A DNA stretch of 64,000 nt from Oscillospiraceae bacterium (GCA_015067825.1 SVLQ01000004.1:62001-126000), one strand, 5' to 3'. Positions 42,310 through 51,141 are shown, counted from the first letter of the stretch. Program-made: numbers and translations. The notes: generated from the letters alone by a model not told the origin.

Positions 42310-44427
42310 TTACCACTCAACCGTAACTTCCACGCCGTCGGGCGAGGAGGCAAACGTCAGCAGTGCGGTGTTGCCGATCGGTTCAAACTCGACCTCGCAC
42401 GCGATCACTTCACTGCTGACGGCGGCCGAAGCGGAAAGTGCGGCGAGGTTGATGCCGTCGGGCAGGCGGATACGCACGGCGGCGGTCATCTCCGACGGGC
42501 CGGTGAGCGTGAATTGCAGTGCGTGCTCGGCGGACACCTCGGCAGAAACGCGGCCGGATGCCGCCAAAATACCGCAGGAATCATCGTCGAGCGAGCGCAG
42601 CAGACGCACCGTGCCGGGCGCAAAGCTCGGATCGGTGACGACGGAGAGGGCGTGGTCGAAAAGATCGACGTAGCGCCCCTCGAGGGTACAGGGCGCATCG
42701 ATACCGGTCTCCTCCAACACCGAAACGACCGTGTACGGCCCACGGCGCAGAACGAGCGCGTTTGCCGGTGCTTTGGTGCAACCGGCAGATGCGAGCAGGG
42801 AAGCAAATTGCGCGAGGTATTCGTCGCATATCGCGCTTTCCCGCGCAATCGCGGCCGGATGCCGGTGGAAAACTCCGACAAAGCCGTTCTCCACGGCGTA
42901 AACGCCGTCGTCTGGCGTACGGCCGAGGCCGAGCGCGGCAAAGAGGTGCTCGGTGGGAGTTTGGTAGTCCGCGCCGCCTTGGTTCCACCATGCGCGGATC
43001 TTGTGGAAACAGTCGGAACCGTCGCCGACGACGAGCAGTCTGCCGCCGCCGCGCACCCATTGTGCGAGAGCGTTGTGCATATCGGGCGAGTCCGGTTTCA
43101 TAAATTCGTAGGAAAGCACGATCGTGCGGTAGTCGTCAAGGTAATTTGCGTAACGCCGCACGTTGTCGAGCTGCAGCGGCCGCACGCAGAAGCCCTGCTT
43201 CAAAAGCGGCATGGCCAGCCCGTAGAAGGCGCTCCAGCGCGTCGAGAACGATTCCTCGCGTTCCGGGTCGCCGACCGGGTAAATGCGCTGGTACATGCAC
43301 GAATCCGCCAACATAACGCCGACTTCCGCTGCCTCCGTGAGCCACTCACTCGGCTGCCCGCGCATATCGCGCAGTGTGTGCGTGACGGTCAGGAGATTCG
43401 TTTTGTATTCCGGCGGGATCTTTTCGCGCGTGCTGCCATCTTCACTCGGATAGGTGCCGCGCATGATACGGTGCGGCCACGGCGCGATCTCGTAGCTGTC
43501 GACTTCCGGGTGGAAGAGCGAAGCGACGACCGTGCGGTAGTAGTTGTCGCGGTAATCGCGCCAAGTGTGTTCCGGGTCGTCCTCGATCGGGTCGGCCAGA
43601 TACCACATCTTCCGCCCCGTACCGCGCACGAGCTCCTGCATGACACCGTATTCCAAAAACGCAGTCTCAAAGGTGCGCTCTTTTTCCAATCCGCGGTAGC
43701 AGTTTTTGACGCGTGCCGTGCCTGTCCAGATCTGCGCGATGTAGCCGTCGATCGTCGGCAGGTCGATCAGCGCCGATTCCGGGCTGACGATCTTCCATTG
43801 CGAATAGTTGACGAGCGAATGCGTCGGCACATAGAAGCGGAGCAGACGGCCGTATTTGACGAGTGCGTACTCTTTCAACTCGGAGCAGAGACGGTCGAGC
43901 GTGCGCGTATAGAGGTAGCGCTTGAGCTGCGAGGCGCGGTATTGTCCTTCGGCCGATGCCTGCGGATCCTGCCAAGGCTCCTTGTAGTAGATCTGCCATT
44001 CGCGCTTGAATGCCTCGGAGTAACCCGCGTGCACCCAAAACTCCGGCTCTTCCAGATGGATCGCTTCCACGCCGGCATCGACGGCTTTTTTCAGATTCTC
44101 CGTCAGATACCGCGCAAACGAGACCGACGGCACCATGTACGGCACGTCAACACCGTGGTTGATCTCCTTGCCGTTGTGGTCGACCTGTCCCTCGTCGTGG
44201 TGGTCGATTCCGTCAAACTTGCCGTAGAGATAATCCTGATATTCGCCCCACGAAACGCCGGTCATCAGATGGATGCCGTAGCCGTGGGCTTTCCATTGGG
44301 CAATGCGCTGTTCCAGATCGTGGAAACCGTACACCATCACAAAATCGCATTGCAGGTCGTAATCCGCACCGTAACACACGGATTCCTGCATGCCGGTGCG
44401 TTCTTCGCTTCGGTCGTATTGCAGCAT
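42310..44427 (-). CDS. TIM-barrel glycosidase-like protein of unknown family
   Basis: 705-residue protein. The first 400 residues read as a TIM barrel with a GVEAIHLEEPEFWVHAGYSEAF segment holding Glu pairs typical of acid/base residues. A flavodoxin/amidotransferase-like domain (about 410-560: SPDMHNALAQWVRGGGRLLVVGDGS) and a C-terminal beta domain follow, as in GH42-type beta-galactosidases. The start is ATG 44427: the promoter at 44460-44488 initiates after the frame's earlier ATG (44469), and GAGGTG precedes 44427. No signal peptide. The exact GH family is not recognised. Confidence 0.65.
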   Translation of the reverse strand: MLQYDRSEERTGMQESVCYGADYDLQCDFVMVYGFHDLEQRIAQWKAHGYGIHLMTGVSWGEYQDYLYGKFDGIDHHDEGQVDHNGKEINHGVDVPYMVPSVSFARYLTENLKKAVDAGVEAIHLEEPEFWVHAGYSEAFKREWQIYYKEPWQDPQASAEGQYRASQLKRYLYTRTLDRLCSELKEYALVKYGRLLRFYVPTHSLVNYSQWKIVSPESALIDLPTIDGYIAQIWTGTARVKNCYRGLEKERTFETAFLEYGVMQELVRGTGRKMWYLADPIEDDPEHTWRDYRDNYYRTVVASLFHPEVDSYEIAPWPHRIMRGTYPSEDGSTREKIPPEYKTNLLTVTHTLRDMRGQPSEWLTEAAEVGVMLADSCMYQRIYPVGDPEREESFSTRWSAFYGLAMPLLKQGFCVRPLQLDNVRRYANYLDDYRTIVLSYEFMKPDSPDMHNALAQWVRGGGRLLVVGDGSDCFHKIRAWWNQGGADYQTPTEHLFAALGLGRTPDDGVYAVENGFVGVFHRHPAAIARESAICDEYLAQFASLLASAGCTKAPANALVLRRGPYTVVSVLEETGIDAPCTLEGRYVDLFDHALSVVTDPSFAPGTVRLLRSLDDDSCGILAASGRVSAEVSAEHALQFTLTGPSEMTAAVRIRLPDGINLAALSASAAVSSEVIACEVEFEPIGNTALLTFASSPDGVEVTVEW

Positions 44428-44459
44428 CGTCAACACCTCGTTTTTCGGTTTGTGCCTGT

Positions 44460-44488
44460 ATTGTATCATGTTGGAGAAGCAAAATCAA
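44460..44488 (-). promoter_or_regulatory. Promoter of the TIM-barrel gene
   Basis: Minus strand TTGATT (44483-44488), 17 bases, TACAAT (44460-44465). It places transcription start after the first in-frame ATG, which decides the start codon. Confidence 0.78.
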
Positions 44489-44519
44489 GTATGAAACGTG
44501 CCAAAAGATTTTGTTTCAC

Positions 44520-45971
44520 TCATTCCGTCCAACACACACGGTAGCGGATGGGCAAGCAGTTAATGGCGTAATCGTTCGGATCTGCCGCGACTGATAAGCT
44601 GTTTTCGTATTCGCCGTAATAAACAAGCCCTGTGCAATCGTATATGGCAACGGTGAATCCGCAAAGTTCCAATGTGCCGTATGTTTTTTCGGCAGTTCTG
44701 TCCACAATCGCGAGCTTTTTGCCGTCAAAAGCCATAGCGGTTGCGACGCCCTTTTGGATTGTGTGATCGTTTATCTCTTGTTTTCGTGAAACGGTGAAGG
44801 CGAGTCTGCACAAGCCGTCTTCTTGCTTTTCAATAACGGAGAGGTAGTCCCAACCGCTCAAAACAATGCAGTTGTCGTATTCGTAAAAGGTGAATTGCTG
44901 TGCTTCGGTGATCGGCAGCTTTTGACGCTTGGTCATCGAGTCGATTTCGACGACCGTGAGATAGGTGACACCTCGTTCTCGTGTGAATATCAAAAGGTCA
45001 TGTTCATCGTTGCTTAAGGTTAAGTAAATAACCTCCGCATGTTGCTCGAGCGGGAATACCATTGCAAGGCTCTCTTGCTCTACGCCGGTTTCATAGCCCG
45101 GATAAAAGTATGTCGCATTGCCCTTTGTATTTTTGGAATTGCGGACATTTTTGTAAGTGAAAGAATAGATGCCGTATCCTCCGGGAATCAGGCTTGTATC
45201 AATGTATTTTGTTACCTCGCCGTCTTTTAGATCATACTTGTTTCCAATCGAGAAAAACACCCGATCGCCGGTATAAGCCGATCTGACGTTGAAATAGAAG
45301 TCCACGGCGTGCCCGGATGAGCCGACGCCGATACACTCGCCGCGGGAATCCTTTGTAACACTGATTTCCAGCGGAGGAAGATCTTCGGGGATCGGGATGC
45401 GGAAGAACGCGTTGAATTTGTCCCATACCGCACGCTCATTGATATAATCGTCAGAACGGAGTCGATCGTAATCGTTGCCGTTCCATACCGTTCCCGGCAG
45501 ATCTATGGCGACCCGAACCGGATAATATGTGTAGTACTCCTGCAGGCGAATCAACTGCTTTCCTTGCATGCCCGGTGCGGTTGCGTCGAAAAGCTCGCGG
45601 TACGCTTTTTGAAGCCCAATACTCTCCTCTGCAGGGGTACTGGTATCAACCCCGAATCGGAAATCACAATCGAGCTCCACTGCGTGATAGTTTCGCTCGT
45701 CGGTTTGGTATAACTTGTCGTAATGAAATTCATAATCAGTCATGATCGTGGGCGTATCGCCTATGGTATAGGCGGTGTCCCAAAACAAATGCTCATCAAA
45801 ATGTGCTTCTGTCCATACTGTGACACCTTTTGCATAGGATTTATCACCGTATAGGATGTTTTCCCGAATTGTTACGTTTGCTTTTTCCGCGCTGACAGCT
45901 CCGCTTAGAATACAGAACGAAGTGACAGATAAAAGTGCAAGTGCAAGAACGGCAACAACGATTTTTTTCAT
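44520..45971 (-). CDS. Secreted protein of unknown function, ABC-operon partner
   Basis: 483-residue protein with a clear signal peptide (IVVAVLALALLSVTSFCILSGAVSA, about residues 4-28). The mature part is rich in Tyr and Asp with beta-type segments (NILYGDKSYAKGVTVWTEAH, WDYLSVIEKQEDGLCRLAF) and no domain I recognise. Its ATG overlaps the ABC ATPase stop (ATGA). As the last gene of a GntR-controlled ABC operon it may be the sensed or exported factor or a lipid-type ligand-binding protein; this is inference. Confidence 0.6.
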   Translation of the reverse strand: MKKIVVAVLALALLSVTSFCILSGAVSAEKANVTIRENILYGDKSYAKGVTVWTEAHFDEHLFWDTAYTIGDTPTIMTDYEFHYDKLYQTDERNYHAVELDCDFRFGVDTSTPAEESIGLQKAYRELFDATAPGMQGKQLIRLQEYYTYYPVRVAIDLPGTVWNGNDYDRLRSDDYINERAVWDKFNAFFRIPIPEDLPPLEISVTKDSRGECIGVGSSGHAVDFYFNVRSAYTGDRVFFSIGNKYDLKDGEVTKYIDTSLIPGGYGIYSFTYKNVRNSKNTKGNATYFYPGYETGVEQESLAMVFPLEQHAEVIYLTLSNDEHDLLIFTRERGVTYLTVVEIDSMTKRQKLPITEAQQFTFYEYDNCIVLSGWDYLSVIEKQEDGLCRLAFTVSRKQEINDHTIQKGVATAMAFDGKKLAIVDRTAEKTYGTLELCGFTVAIYDCTGLVYYGEYENSLSVAADPNDYAINCLPIRYRVCWTE

Positions 45972-46705
45972 ACGCGCTCCTCCCCGGATATCTCGTCAAG
46001 CGCACGGCTCACGCGGTCGGAACGGTAATGGTAGGTCTCTTTGATGTAATTCATCAGCGTTTGCCCACGCTCATCCAATTCGGCGGTCGTTGTGTCGCCG
46101 ATGATCTGGCCCCGGCGGATCAAAACAGCGCGGCCGATAAAATCGGATACCTCTTCAATCAAGTGTGTGGAAAGGATCACGGTCTCGTGCGGTTCTAAAA
46201 TTCCGAGCAAAACCTTGTAAAAATCCTCGCGGTTGAATACGTCATTTCCTGCAAATGGTTCATCCATGAGGATATAATCCGCCCCTTGGCAAAGCGCAAG
46301 AATCACCTCAAATTGGTTTTTCTGTCCCATCGAAAAATGCTTCAGCGCTTTGTGCATGGGCAGGGCAAAGAACTCCATCAGTCCCCGGAAACGCTGATCC
46401 GAAAATGCCGGGAAATGCTCTTTGTAGAAATCTCTGTGCGCTTTGGGGGTGAGGTTGGGGAAGAAGGAGTGCTCACTCGTGGCAAACGAGAGGCGGGCAA
46501 TGTTTTTGGTGTTGACGGGCATTCCGTCAAGTGTGATCTCTCCGAGATAGCTGTGAAAACCGAGAATGGATTTCATCAAGGTTGTTTTACCGGCACCGTT
46601 TTCGCCAAAGAGTCCGATGATCTCACCGCGCGGGAACGTGATGCTAATATCCTTCAGAGCGGTTTTTCCGGCATACGCTTTTGTCAGGTTTTTGATCTCA
46701 AGCAT
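45968..46705 (-). CDS. ABC transporter ATP-binding protein
   Basis: 245-residue ATPase of the YtrB/EcsA-like group. Walker A GENGAGKTT (34-42), Walker B YILMDE (144-149), and H-loop ILSTHLIEEV are intact, but the signature reads FSMGQ (124-128) in place of LSGGQ. The ATG at 46705 has GGAGG upstream; the open frame extends further but lacks a site. It follows two membrane proteins and a GntR regulator in the order typical of YtrA-type operons. Confidence 0.92.
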   Translation of the reverse strand: MLEIKNLTKAYAGKTALKDISITFPRGEIIGLFGENGAGKTTLMKSILGFHSYLGEITLDGMPVNTKNIARLSFATSEHSFFPNLTPKAHRDFYKEHFPAFSDQRFRGLMEFFALPMHKALKHFSMGQKNQFEVILALCQGADYILMDEPFAGNDVFNREDFYKVLLGILEPHETVILSTHLIEEVSDFIGRAVLIRRGQIIGDTTTAELDERGQTLMNYIKETYHYRSDRVSRALDEISGEERV

Positions 46706-46710
46706 TCGTG

Positions 46711-47205
46711 CTACCTCCATAACTCGCGCAATGCCGCATATGGCAGACAAGCCTTTGGCGTTGCGAGAAAGTAGATGATAAAGTAAAACAAAATTGCGGC
46801 AATTGCCACGCCGATTGTGGCAAGGACAGCCAAGCAAGGAAGGGTAAGCGCACGGCGGTGGAGTTCACTTTTTCGGGGAAGCCGCTTCATTAGATAGATG
46901 CTCATACTGCCCTGCCGAAAGTACGCGTAATGATAAACGATATAGCCAAGGAGAATGCACATGGTCAGGAAGAATCCCGAAAAATAGATACTGAACAAAT
47001 GGTGGAACGGAACAATAATTGCCCCGTCTATAAGCATCTTTTTTTCGCCGACCACCGTGAACAACCGATTTCGCGCATCGATATATTGATCCAAAAATGC
47101 GAAGAAGCTGACAGCAACCGAGGAAATGTTGCCGATCAAGAATACGCGCCATTCTTGTGCCAAATCCATGCCGGGAGGAGAATTGCGCCGAAGAAATTCA
47201 CGCAT
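46711..47205 (-). CDS. ABC transporter membrane protein
   Basis: 164-residue membrane protein with three or four helices (VFLIGNISSVAVSFFAFL, FSIYFSGFFLTMCILLGYIV, LPCLAVLATIGVAIAAILFY). ATG 47205 is preceded by AGGAGG at 47215-47220, 9 bases away. It lies 5 bases before the ATPase gene and overlaps the previous membrane gene by 8 bases. Probably part of the transporter's transmembrane domain; family not recognised. Confidence 0.75.
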   Translation of the reverse strand: MREFLRRNSPPGMDLAQEWRVFLIGNISSVAVSFFAFLDQYIDARNRLFTVVGEKKMLIDGAIIVPFHHLFSIYFSGFFLTMCILLGYIVYHYAYFRQGSMSIYLMKRLPRKSELHRRALTLPCLAVLATIGVAIAAILFYFIIYFLATPKACLPYAALRELWR

Positions 47206-47950
47206 CTTCAGCCACCTCCTCGTCTTTTTGGATGAGACAGTAAATAACGTCGCCGACGACCATGCAGACAATGATCGCGCTCGTGATCACGTGAAAGCGT
47301 TGGCCGATACTCTGGTCAAAAGATAGAATCATGTAGATACCAAACGCGATCACGGTTGTCGAGAATTTGTGTCTGCGCTGCCTGTAAGGAAATTCAGCAA
47401 CAGCCAATCCATAGGCGATCATGAACAAACCATTTCGGATCCATAAGCCGATGTCCTCAAGGGGAAGCAAGCTGTGCAGGAAATTATTTCTGTAAAAGGC
47501 GAGGGCGATCGTCTGGTTGCTGATGCATTCTACCGGTGCGTTTGCGAGGTAATATTGCGAAAGCCCAAAAACCACAGTGAGCTGAACTGCCATCAAGATG
47601 AGATAGGCGAGCGAGTTGTATGTTGCTTGATGAAAGAAGATTGCGCGTTCGCTGACAGATAGCCTGCGCAGTGTGTAGCTTGTATTGGATTTGAACATAC
47701 ATCCCGGCAGACAGAGTACGACCGTGAGCAAAGCAAGCGCAATTCTGAAATAAACGTTGGTTGCTGCCATCATGAATATTCGCTCCAAAGAAGCCATCCC
47801 GAAACCGGTTGCTTCGTACGTCTCTAACGCACCCCGAAATTCGAAGTGGAAACTTGCAAATTCAACGGCACACATGGCCAGCGATATGAAGAAGACTTTA
47901 AAAAAAGAGCTTCGCGCAAAAAGACCAAAAACAGATAAATGTTTCTTCAA
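47198..47950 (-). CDS. ABC transporter membrane protein
   Basis: 250-residue polytopic protein with about six hydrophobic segments (FFKVFFISLAMCAVEF, IALALLTVVLCLPGCMF, YLILMAVQLTVVFGL, VIAFGIYMILSF and others). The start TTG 47950 sits 6 bases after a near-ideal GAGGTG site; the frame is open to 47980. It probably forms the channel with the 46711 product. Confidence 0.75.
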   Translation of the reverse strand: MKKHLSVFGLFARSSFFKVFFISLAMCAVEFASFHFEFRGALETYEATGFGMASLERIFMMAATNVYFRIALALLTVVLCLPGCMFKSNTSYTLRRLSVSERAIFFHQATYNSLAYLILMAVQLTVVFGLSQYYLANAPVECISNQTIALAFYRNNFLHSLLPLEDIGLWIRNGLFMIAYGLAVAEFPYRQRRHKFSTTVIAFGIYMILSFDQSIGQRFHVITSAIIVCMVVGDVIYCLIQKDEEVAEDA

Positions 47951-47960
47951 AGTAATCACC

Positions 47961-48332
47961 TCATTCCCAGTAGGATGCAATCAACGCTAATGCTTCTTCC
48001 TTGTCAAGCCCCATTTGCTTCAATGAGCAGATGACCGCGGTTGCATCATTTTTGAGCAACTGTTTTCGGACGGAAGCGATAGCCGTTTCGTCGAAGATCA
48101 TATAGCTTTTTGCTCCCGAATGCGATTCCATCAAACCATCTTCTTCCAGCATCCTGTAAGCCTTTTGGATGGTATTGGGATTTACGCCGAGCAAGGCAGA
48201 AAGCACTCTGCGTGAGGGTACTTCGTCACCGCTGATGATCGTACCGGATACGATTCCGCGCTTTATGTGCTTGACAATTTGCAGGTAGATCGGCACACCT
48301 TCCTGTGCGATAAAAGAGTCGAAGGAAATCAT
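47961..48332 (-). CDS. GntR-family regulator (YtrA-like)
   Basis: 123-residue repressor. Winged helix (about 14-76) reads PIYLQIVKHIKRGIVSGTII then GDEVPSRRVLSALLGVNPNT, VQKAY-like. Short C-terminal helical part (about 80-123), the YtrA subfamily form, which usually controls an adjacent ABC transporter and itself. A palindrome sits at the promoter of this operon. Confidence 0.92.
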   Translation of the reverse strand: MISFDSFIAQEGVPIYLQIVKHIKRGIVSGTIISGDEVPSRRVLSALLGVNPNTIQKAYRMLEEDGLMESHSGAKSYMIFDETAIASVRKQLLKNDATAVICSLKQMGLDKEEALALIASYWE

Positions 48333-48361
48333 TGCTTATTATCCTTTCACAATGACAAACT

Positions 48362-48379
48362 GTATTACTTGAGTAATAC
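48362..48379. promoter_or_regulatory. Putative YtrA-type operator
   Basis: GTATTACT-TG-AGTAATAC, arms of 8 bases perfectly inverted, just downstream of the -10 of the GntR operon and about 30 bases before the GntR start. Confidence 0.75.
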
Positions 48380-48389
48380 GGACAACTGT

Positions 48390-48418
48390 ATTATATAACT
48401 GATACGGTTGCTTGTCAA
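48390..48418 (-). promoter_or_regulatory. Promoter of the GntR-ABC operon
   Basis: Minus-strand TTGACA (48413-48418), 17 bases, TATAAT (48390-48395), both perfect consensus. The adjacent operator suggests repression by the GntR protein. Confidence 0.93.
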
Positions 48419-48481
48419 GTCCTTCCAAAAAAATCTCTCTCTATACATAGTTTTCATACTCCGAGAACAGCGCCTAAAAAC

Positions 48482-48512
48482 AAAACAGCCAAGTCGAAAG
48501 ACTTGGCTGTTT
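48482..48512 (-). terminator. Terminator after the lipoprotein gene
   Basis: A 13-bp stem (48483-48495 with 48500-48512) and GAAA tetraloop, with T-rich minus-strand tail. Confidence 0.85.
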
Positions 48513-48553
48513 ACGAAAATGCGGGGAGATCATGTAACTTTGGAAGCCTGTGC

Positions 48554-48868
48554 TTAACCGCCGGGACGGTAGCCTTCCTCGCAAGCGATCGCAACGCCGT
48601 TTGCGTCAAAGGTGATCAGCAGCAAAACTTCCGATGAAGATCCTAAAAAAGATTTTTGCGATTCTATGATCGTGTATCCGCATTGGCAATTGCGATACAA
48701 ACCGTCGCTGCTTACAGGCATGCCGGTATAATCAAAAACACCGTATTCGCTGATGATTTCCGCAGAAGTCTTCCCGATATAATCGTCGGGAACGTAATCC
48801 GCCGTACATCCGGCGAGGAATAAGAGCAAAAATGCGGCCGTCAAGATTCCGAAAAGATATCTTTTCAT
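48554..48868 (-). CDS. Small lipoprotein
   Basis: 104-residue lipoprotein. The signal peptide is FGILTAAFLLLFLAGC with lipobox LAGC (Cys at about residue 20). A short mature domain of about 84 residues (YIGKTSAEIISEYGVFDYTG, NCQCGYTIIE) follows, with ITFDANGVAIAC near the end. ATG 48868 has GGAGG 9 bases upstream. Function unknown; SmpA/OmlA-like short repeats are possible but not proven. Confidence 0.72.
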   Translation of the reverse strand: MKRYLFGILTAAFLLLFLAGCTADYVPDDYIGKTSAEIISEYGVFDYTGMPVSSDGLYRNCQCGYTIIESQKSFLGSSSEVLLLITFDANGVAIACEEGYRPGG

Positions 48869-48916
48869 GTGGATATGCCTCCGTTCTGAAGAAATATAGG
48901 TCAAACGTATCAATTT

Positions 48917-49270
48917 TTACTTCATATTCCCTTTAGAGGTTCTGCAGGATGCGATCAACATCGCACGAAGCGAAGTGCATTTGGAGGAAAGGGCCTTGAA
49001 TGATTGATCATCGATATATTTTGTCCTGTGCAAAAGCTCAAGCCAATAACCTGTTTCGCTTGCTTCTTTTAAAGCAATCTCAAGCTTGGAAATAAAATCC
49101 TTTTTTCCTTGAGCATACTGTGCTTCGTGGATGTTAGCACCGATACTTGTACCGCTTCTGCCGATTTGATTGGATATGACAGACTCTTTGACGGATTTTA
49201 GATGCTTGACCAATTCAATAATATCTACGGAAAATTCCAAGGAGAGATTTTTGAGTTTCGATTCTGACAT
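48917..49270 (-). CDS. Four-helix bundle protein (23S rRNA intervening-sequence/S23 type)
   Basis: 117-residue helical protein of the IVS/bAvd-like family. Family features are IIELVKHLKSVKESVISNQI, RSGTSIGANIHEAQYAQGKK and DFISKLEIALKEASETGYWL. ATG 49270 has GAGGTG upstream. These proteins occur as stand-alone chromosomal genes; function unclear. A set of small hairpins lies directly upstream. Confidence 0.9.
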   Translation of the reverse strand: MSESKLKNLSLEFSVDIIELVKHLKSVKESVISNQIGRSGTSIGANIHEAQYAQGKKDFISKLEIALKEASETGYWLELLHRTKYIDDQSFKALSSKCTSLRAMLIASCRTSKGNMK

Positions 49271-49374
49271 AATATGCACCTCTTTATTTATAATACCACA
49301 AATCTTGGTTGCTTGCAATATTGTGATAAGTGATGCAGCTTTGCTATGATAAGTGATGCGATGCGTTCTGCTCA

Positions 49375-49445
49375 CACGCCGAAGGCGTGCATCACAGGCG
49401 AAGCCTGCATCACGCACAACGTGTGCATCGTGTTCCGCAAGGAAC
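49375..49445. repeat. Array of four short hairpins with CATCA spacers
   Basis: Four consecutive hairpins: CACGCC-gaa-GGCGTG, CAGGC-gaa-GCCTG, GCACA-acg-TGTGC, GTTCC-gcaa-GGAAC. They are separated by CATCA(C)-type spacers, with further GTGATGC copies at 49330-49362. The stems differ while the spacer is kept. Confidence 0.8.
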
Positions 49446-49454
49446 GCATCACTC

Positions 49455-49494
49455 AAAAAAGTCACTTTTGTCGGTAGACAAAAGTGACTTTTTT
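49455..49494 (-). terminator. Terminator of tRNA-Ala
   Basis: An 18-bp perfect stem (49455-49472 with 49477-49494) and loop GGTA. Confidence 0.92.
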
Positions 49495-49496
49495 GT

Positions 49497-49572
<76 letters not shown>

Positions 49573-49607
49573 ATATGAAATTATTGTGTTCTCGCGAACA
49601 CTTATAT

Positions 49608-49635
49608 ATTATACCATGTTTCGGGAATTTGTCAA
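49608..49635 (-). promoter_or_regulatory. Promoter of tRNA-Ala
   Basis: Minus-strand TTGACA (49630-49635), 16 bases, TATAAT (49608-49613), about 35 bases before the tRNA. Confidence 0.85.
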
Positions 49636-49673
49636 GGCTTTTTTGCGATTTTTTTCGGGCAAATTTGTGCCTG

Positions 49674-49707
49674 AAAAAACTGCCCTTCCGGTTTCGCGGA
49701 AGGGCAG
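49674..49707 (-). terminator. Terminator after the esterase gene
   Basis: An 11-bp stem (49680-49690 with 49697-49707) with an A run (T on the minus strand) at 49674-49679. Confidence 0.85.
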
Positions 49708-49713
49708 CCGGTT

Positions 49714-50571
49714 TTATGATCGGTAGGTGTCACGGTCGATGCCGGCCAAGCGGAGCATCCAGTCGGCGCAGTCGTTGACCCAGCTTGCGATCGTGCGCGG
49801 CGGCGGATCGCCTTGGTCGAACGCGGTCAGCCAGTTGACGAGTGCGAGTCCGTGGCGGCCTTCGGGGTAGATATGCAGCTCGAAGGGGATCTTGTGGGCG
49901 TTCAGCGCTGAGGCGGCCAGAAGTGCGTTCTCCACGGGAACGGCCTGATCGGCCACCGTATGCCAGATAAAAGCCGGCGGCGTATCGGCGGTGACGTTTT
50001 CTTCAAAGCTCAAATACCGGCGCATCTCCGGCGAATCCTGCTCGCCGAGCAGATTCTTCATCGTGCCGTCGTGCGTGTGCTCGCCGCCGGACAACACGCC
50101 GTAGCAGGGCACGACGCCGTTGGGGCGCAACGTTTCGCGGTCGCAACCCAGCATTTCGGCATACTGCGGTTCGTGCCAATGCGTCGCATAGCTGCCGACG
50201 AGATGGCCGCCGGCGGAAAAGCCCATGACGGAGATGTGTTCCGGATCGATCGAATACCGCTCTGCGTTTGTCCGCACGAATGCGACGGCTGCGGCCAACT
50301 CCGTCAGCTGGGCCGGATACCGTACCGGTGCGGTGTGGTATCGGAGCACGAAGCATTGGATGCCCTGGGCCAAAAACGCCAGCGCGATCGGCTCGCCTTC
50401 CCGTCCGGCGATGCCGCCGTAACCGCCGCCGGGGCAGATGATCACGGCCGGAAAGCGGCGCGGTCTGAGCTCGGTCAGCGTGTCGCGGCAGTAGGTTGTG
50501 AGCGGTGTGGGAGAGGGCAGGGAAGAGAGCGCGGGGAAGATATCCTGCAGGAAGATCTGTTCGGCGATCAC
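49714..50571 (-). CDS. Alpha/beta hydrolase, acetylxylan-esterase/BD-FAE-like
   Basis: 285-residue serine esterase. The oxyanion motif PGGGYGGIAGREGE (HGGG-type variant), nucleophile MGFSAGGHLVGSYA, acid in HTVADQAVPVENAL and His in YPEGRHGLALV are all present. This arrangement is typical of cytoplasmic sugar-ester deacetylases. No signal peptide. It lies 18 bases after smpB on the same strand and probably shares its transcript. Acetyl removal from imported glycans is plausible. Confidence 0.88.
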   Translation of the reverse strand: MIAEQIFLQDIFPALSSLPSPTPLTTYCRDTLTELRPRRFPAVIICPGGGYGGIAGREGEPIALAFLAQGIQCFVLRYHTAPVRYPAQLTELAAAVAFVRTNAERYSIDPEHISVMGFSAGGHLVGSYATHWHEPQYAEMLGCDRETLRPNGVVPCYGVLSGGEHTHDGTMKNLLGEQDSPEMRRYLSFEENVTADTPPAFIWHTVADQAVPVENALLAASALNAHKIPFELHIYPEGRHGLALVNWLTAFDQGDPPPRTIASWVNDCADWMLRLAGIDRDTYRS

Positions 50572-50589
50572 AAAAATCCCTCACTTTAC

Positions 50590-51060
50590 TTATTCGTCGC
50601 GCAGGTTACGCGATTTCATCTGTTGGTCGCGCTCGCGTTCGGCGTCGCGTTGGGCTTCGCTGGCGCGCTTGTCGTAGAGCTTTTTGCCCTTGCAAAGCCC
50701 GACCTCGACCTTAATTTTCGAATTCTTCAGGTAAAATTTCAGCGGGATCAGCGTCAGACCGTCCTGCTGCACCGATGCAGCCAAACGGCGGATCTCGCGC
50801 TTGTGCATCAGCAGACGGCGGTCGCGGCGGGGATCGCGGTTGAAGATGTTGCCCTTTTCATACGGGCTGATGTGGACCCCGCGGGCGAAAAGCTCGCCGT
50901 TTTTGACCGAGCAGAAACTGTCCTTCAGGTTGACGCCGCCGTTGCGGATCGATTTGACTTCCGTTCCGACCAGCTCGATCCCGGCTTCCATCTGTTCGAG
51001 CACGAAGTAGTCGTGCCACGCTTTTTTGTTTTGTGCAATGATCTTAATTCCGTCGGCCAT
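50590..51060 (-). CDS. smpB: SsrA-binding protein SmpB
   Basis: 156-residue trans-translation factor that brings tmRNA to stalled ribosomes. The OB-fold reads [20 protein letters not shown] then [17 protein letters not shown], and the C-terminal basic tail ends in [15 protein letters not shown]. Length is normal. A promoter lies 31-59 bases upstream. No ssrA gene was seen in the window. Confidence 0.97.
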   Translation of the reverse strand: MADGIKIIAQNKKAWHDYFVLEQMEAGIELVGTEVKSIRNGGVNLKDSFCSVKNGELFARGVHISPYEKGNIFNRDPRRDRRLLMHKREIRRLAASVQQDGLTLIPLKFYLKNSKIKVEVGLCKGKKLYDKRASEAQRDAERERDQQMKSRNLRDE

Positions 51061-51090
51061 GCTTTTTTACCTCGCTTTTGTCATACTTAT

Positions 51091-51119
51091 ATGATACAAC
51101 GAAACGCCCGTTTGGTCAA
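51091..51119 (-). promoter_or_regulatory. Promoter of smpB
   Basis: Minus-strand TTGACC (51114-51119), 17 bases, TATCAT (51091-51096). Confidence 0.7.
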
Positions 51120-51141
51120 GCACTTTTTGGCGGAACACGCT

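Noticed and set aside
49375-49445. CRISPR array
   Set aside because: The conserved element is only 5-7 bases and the variable parts are hairpins; no cas gene is near.
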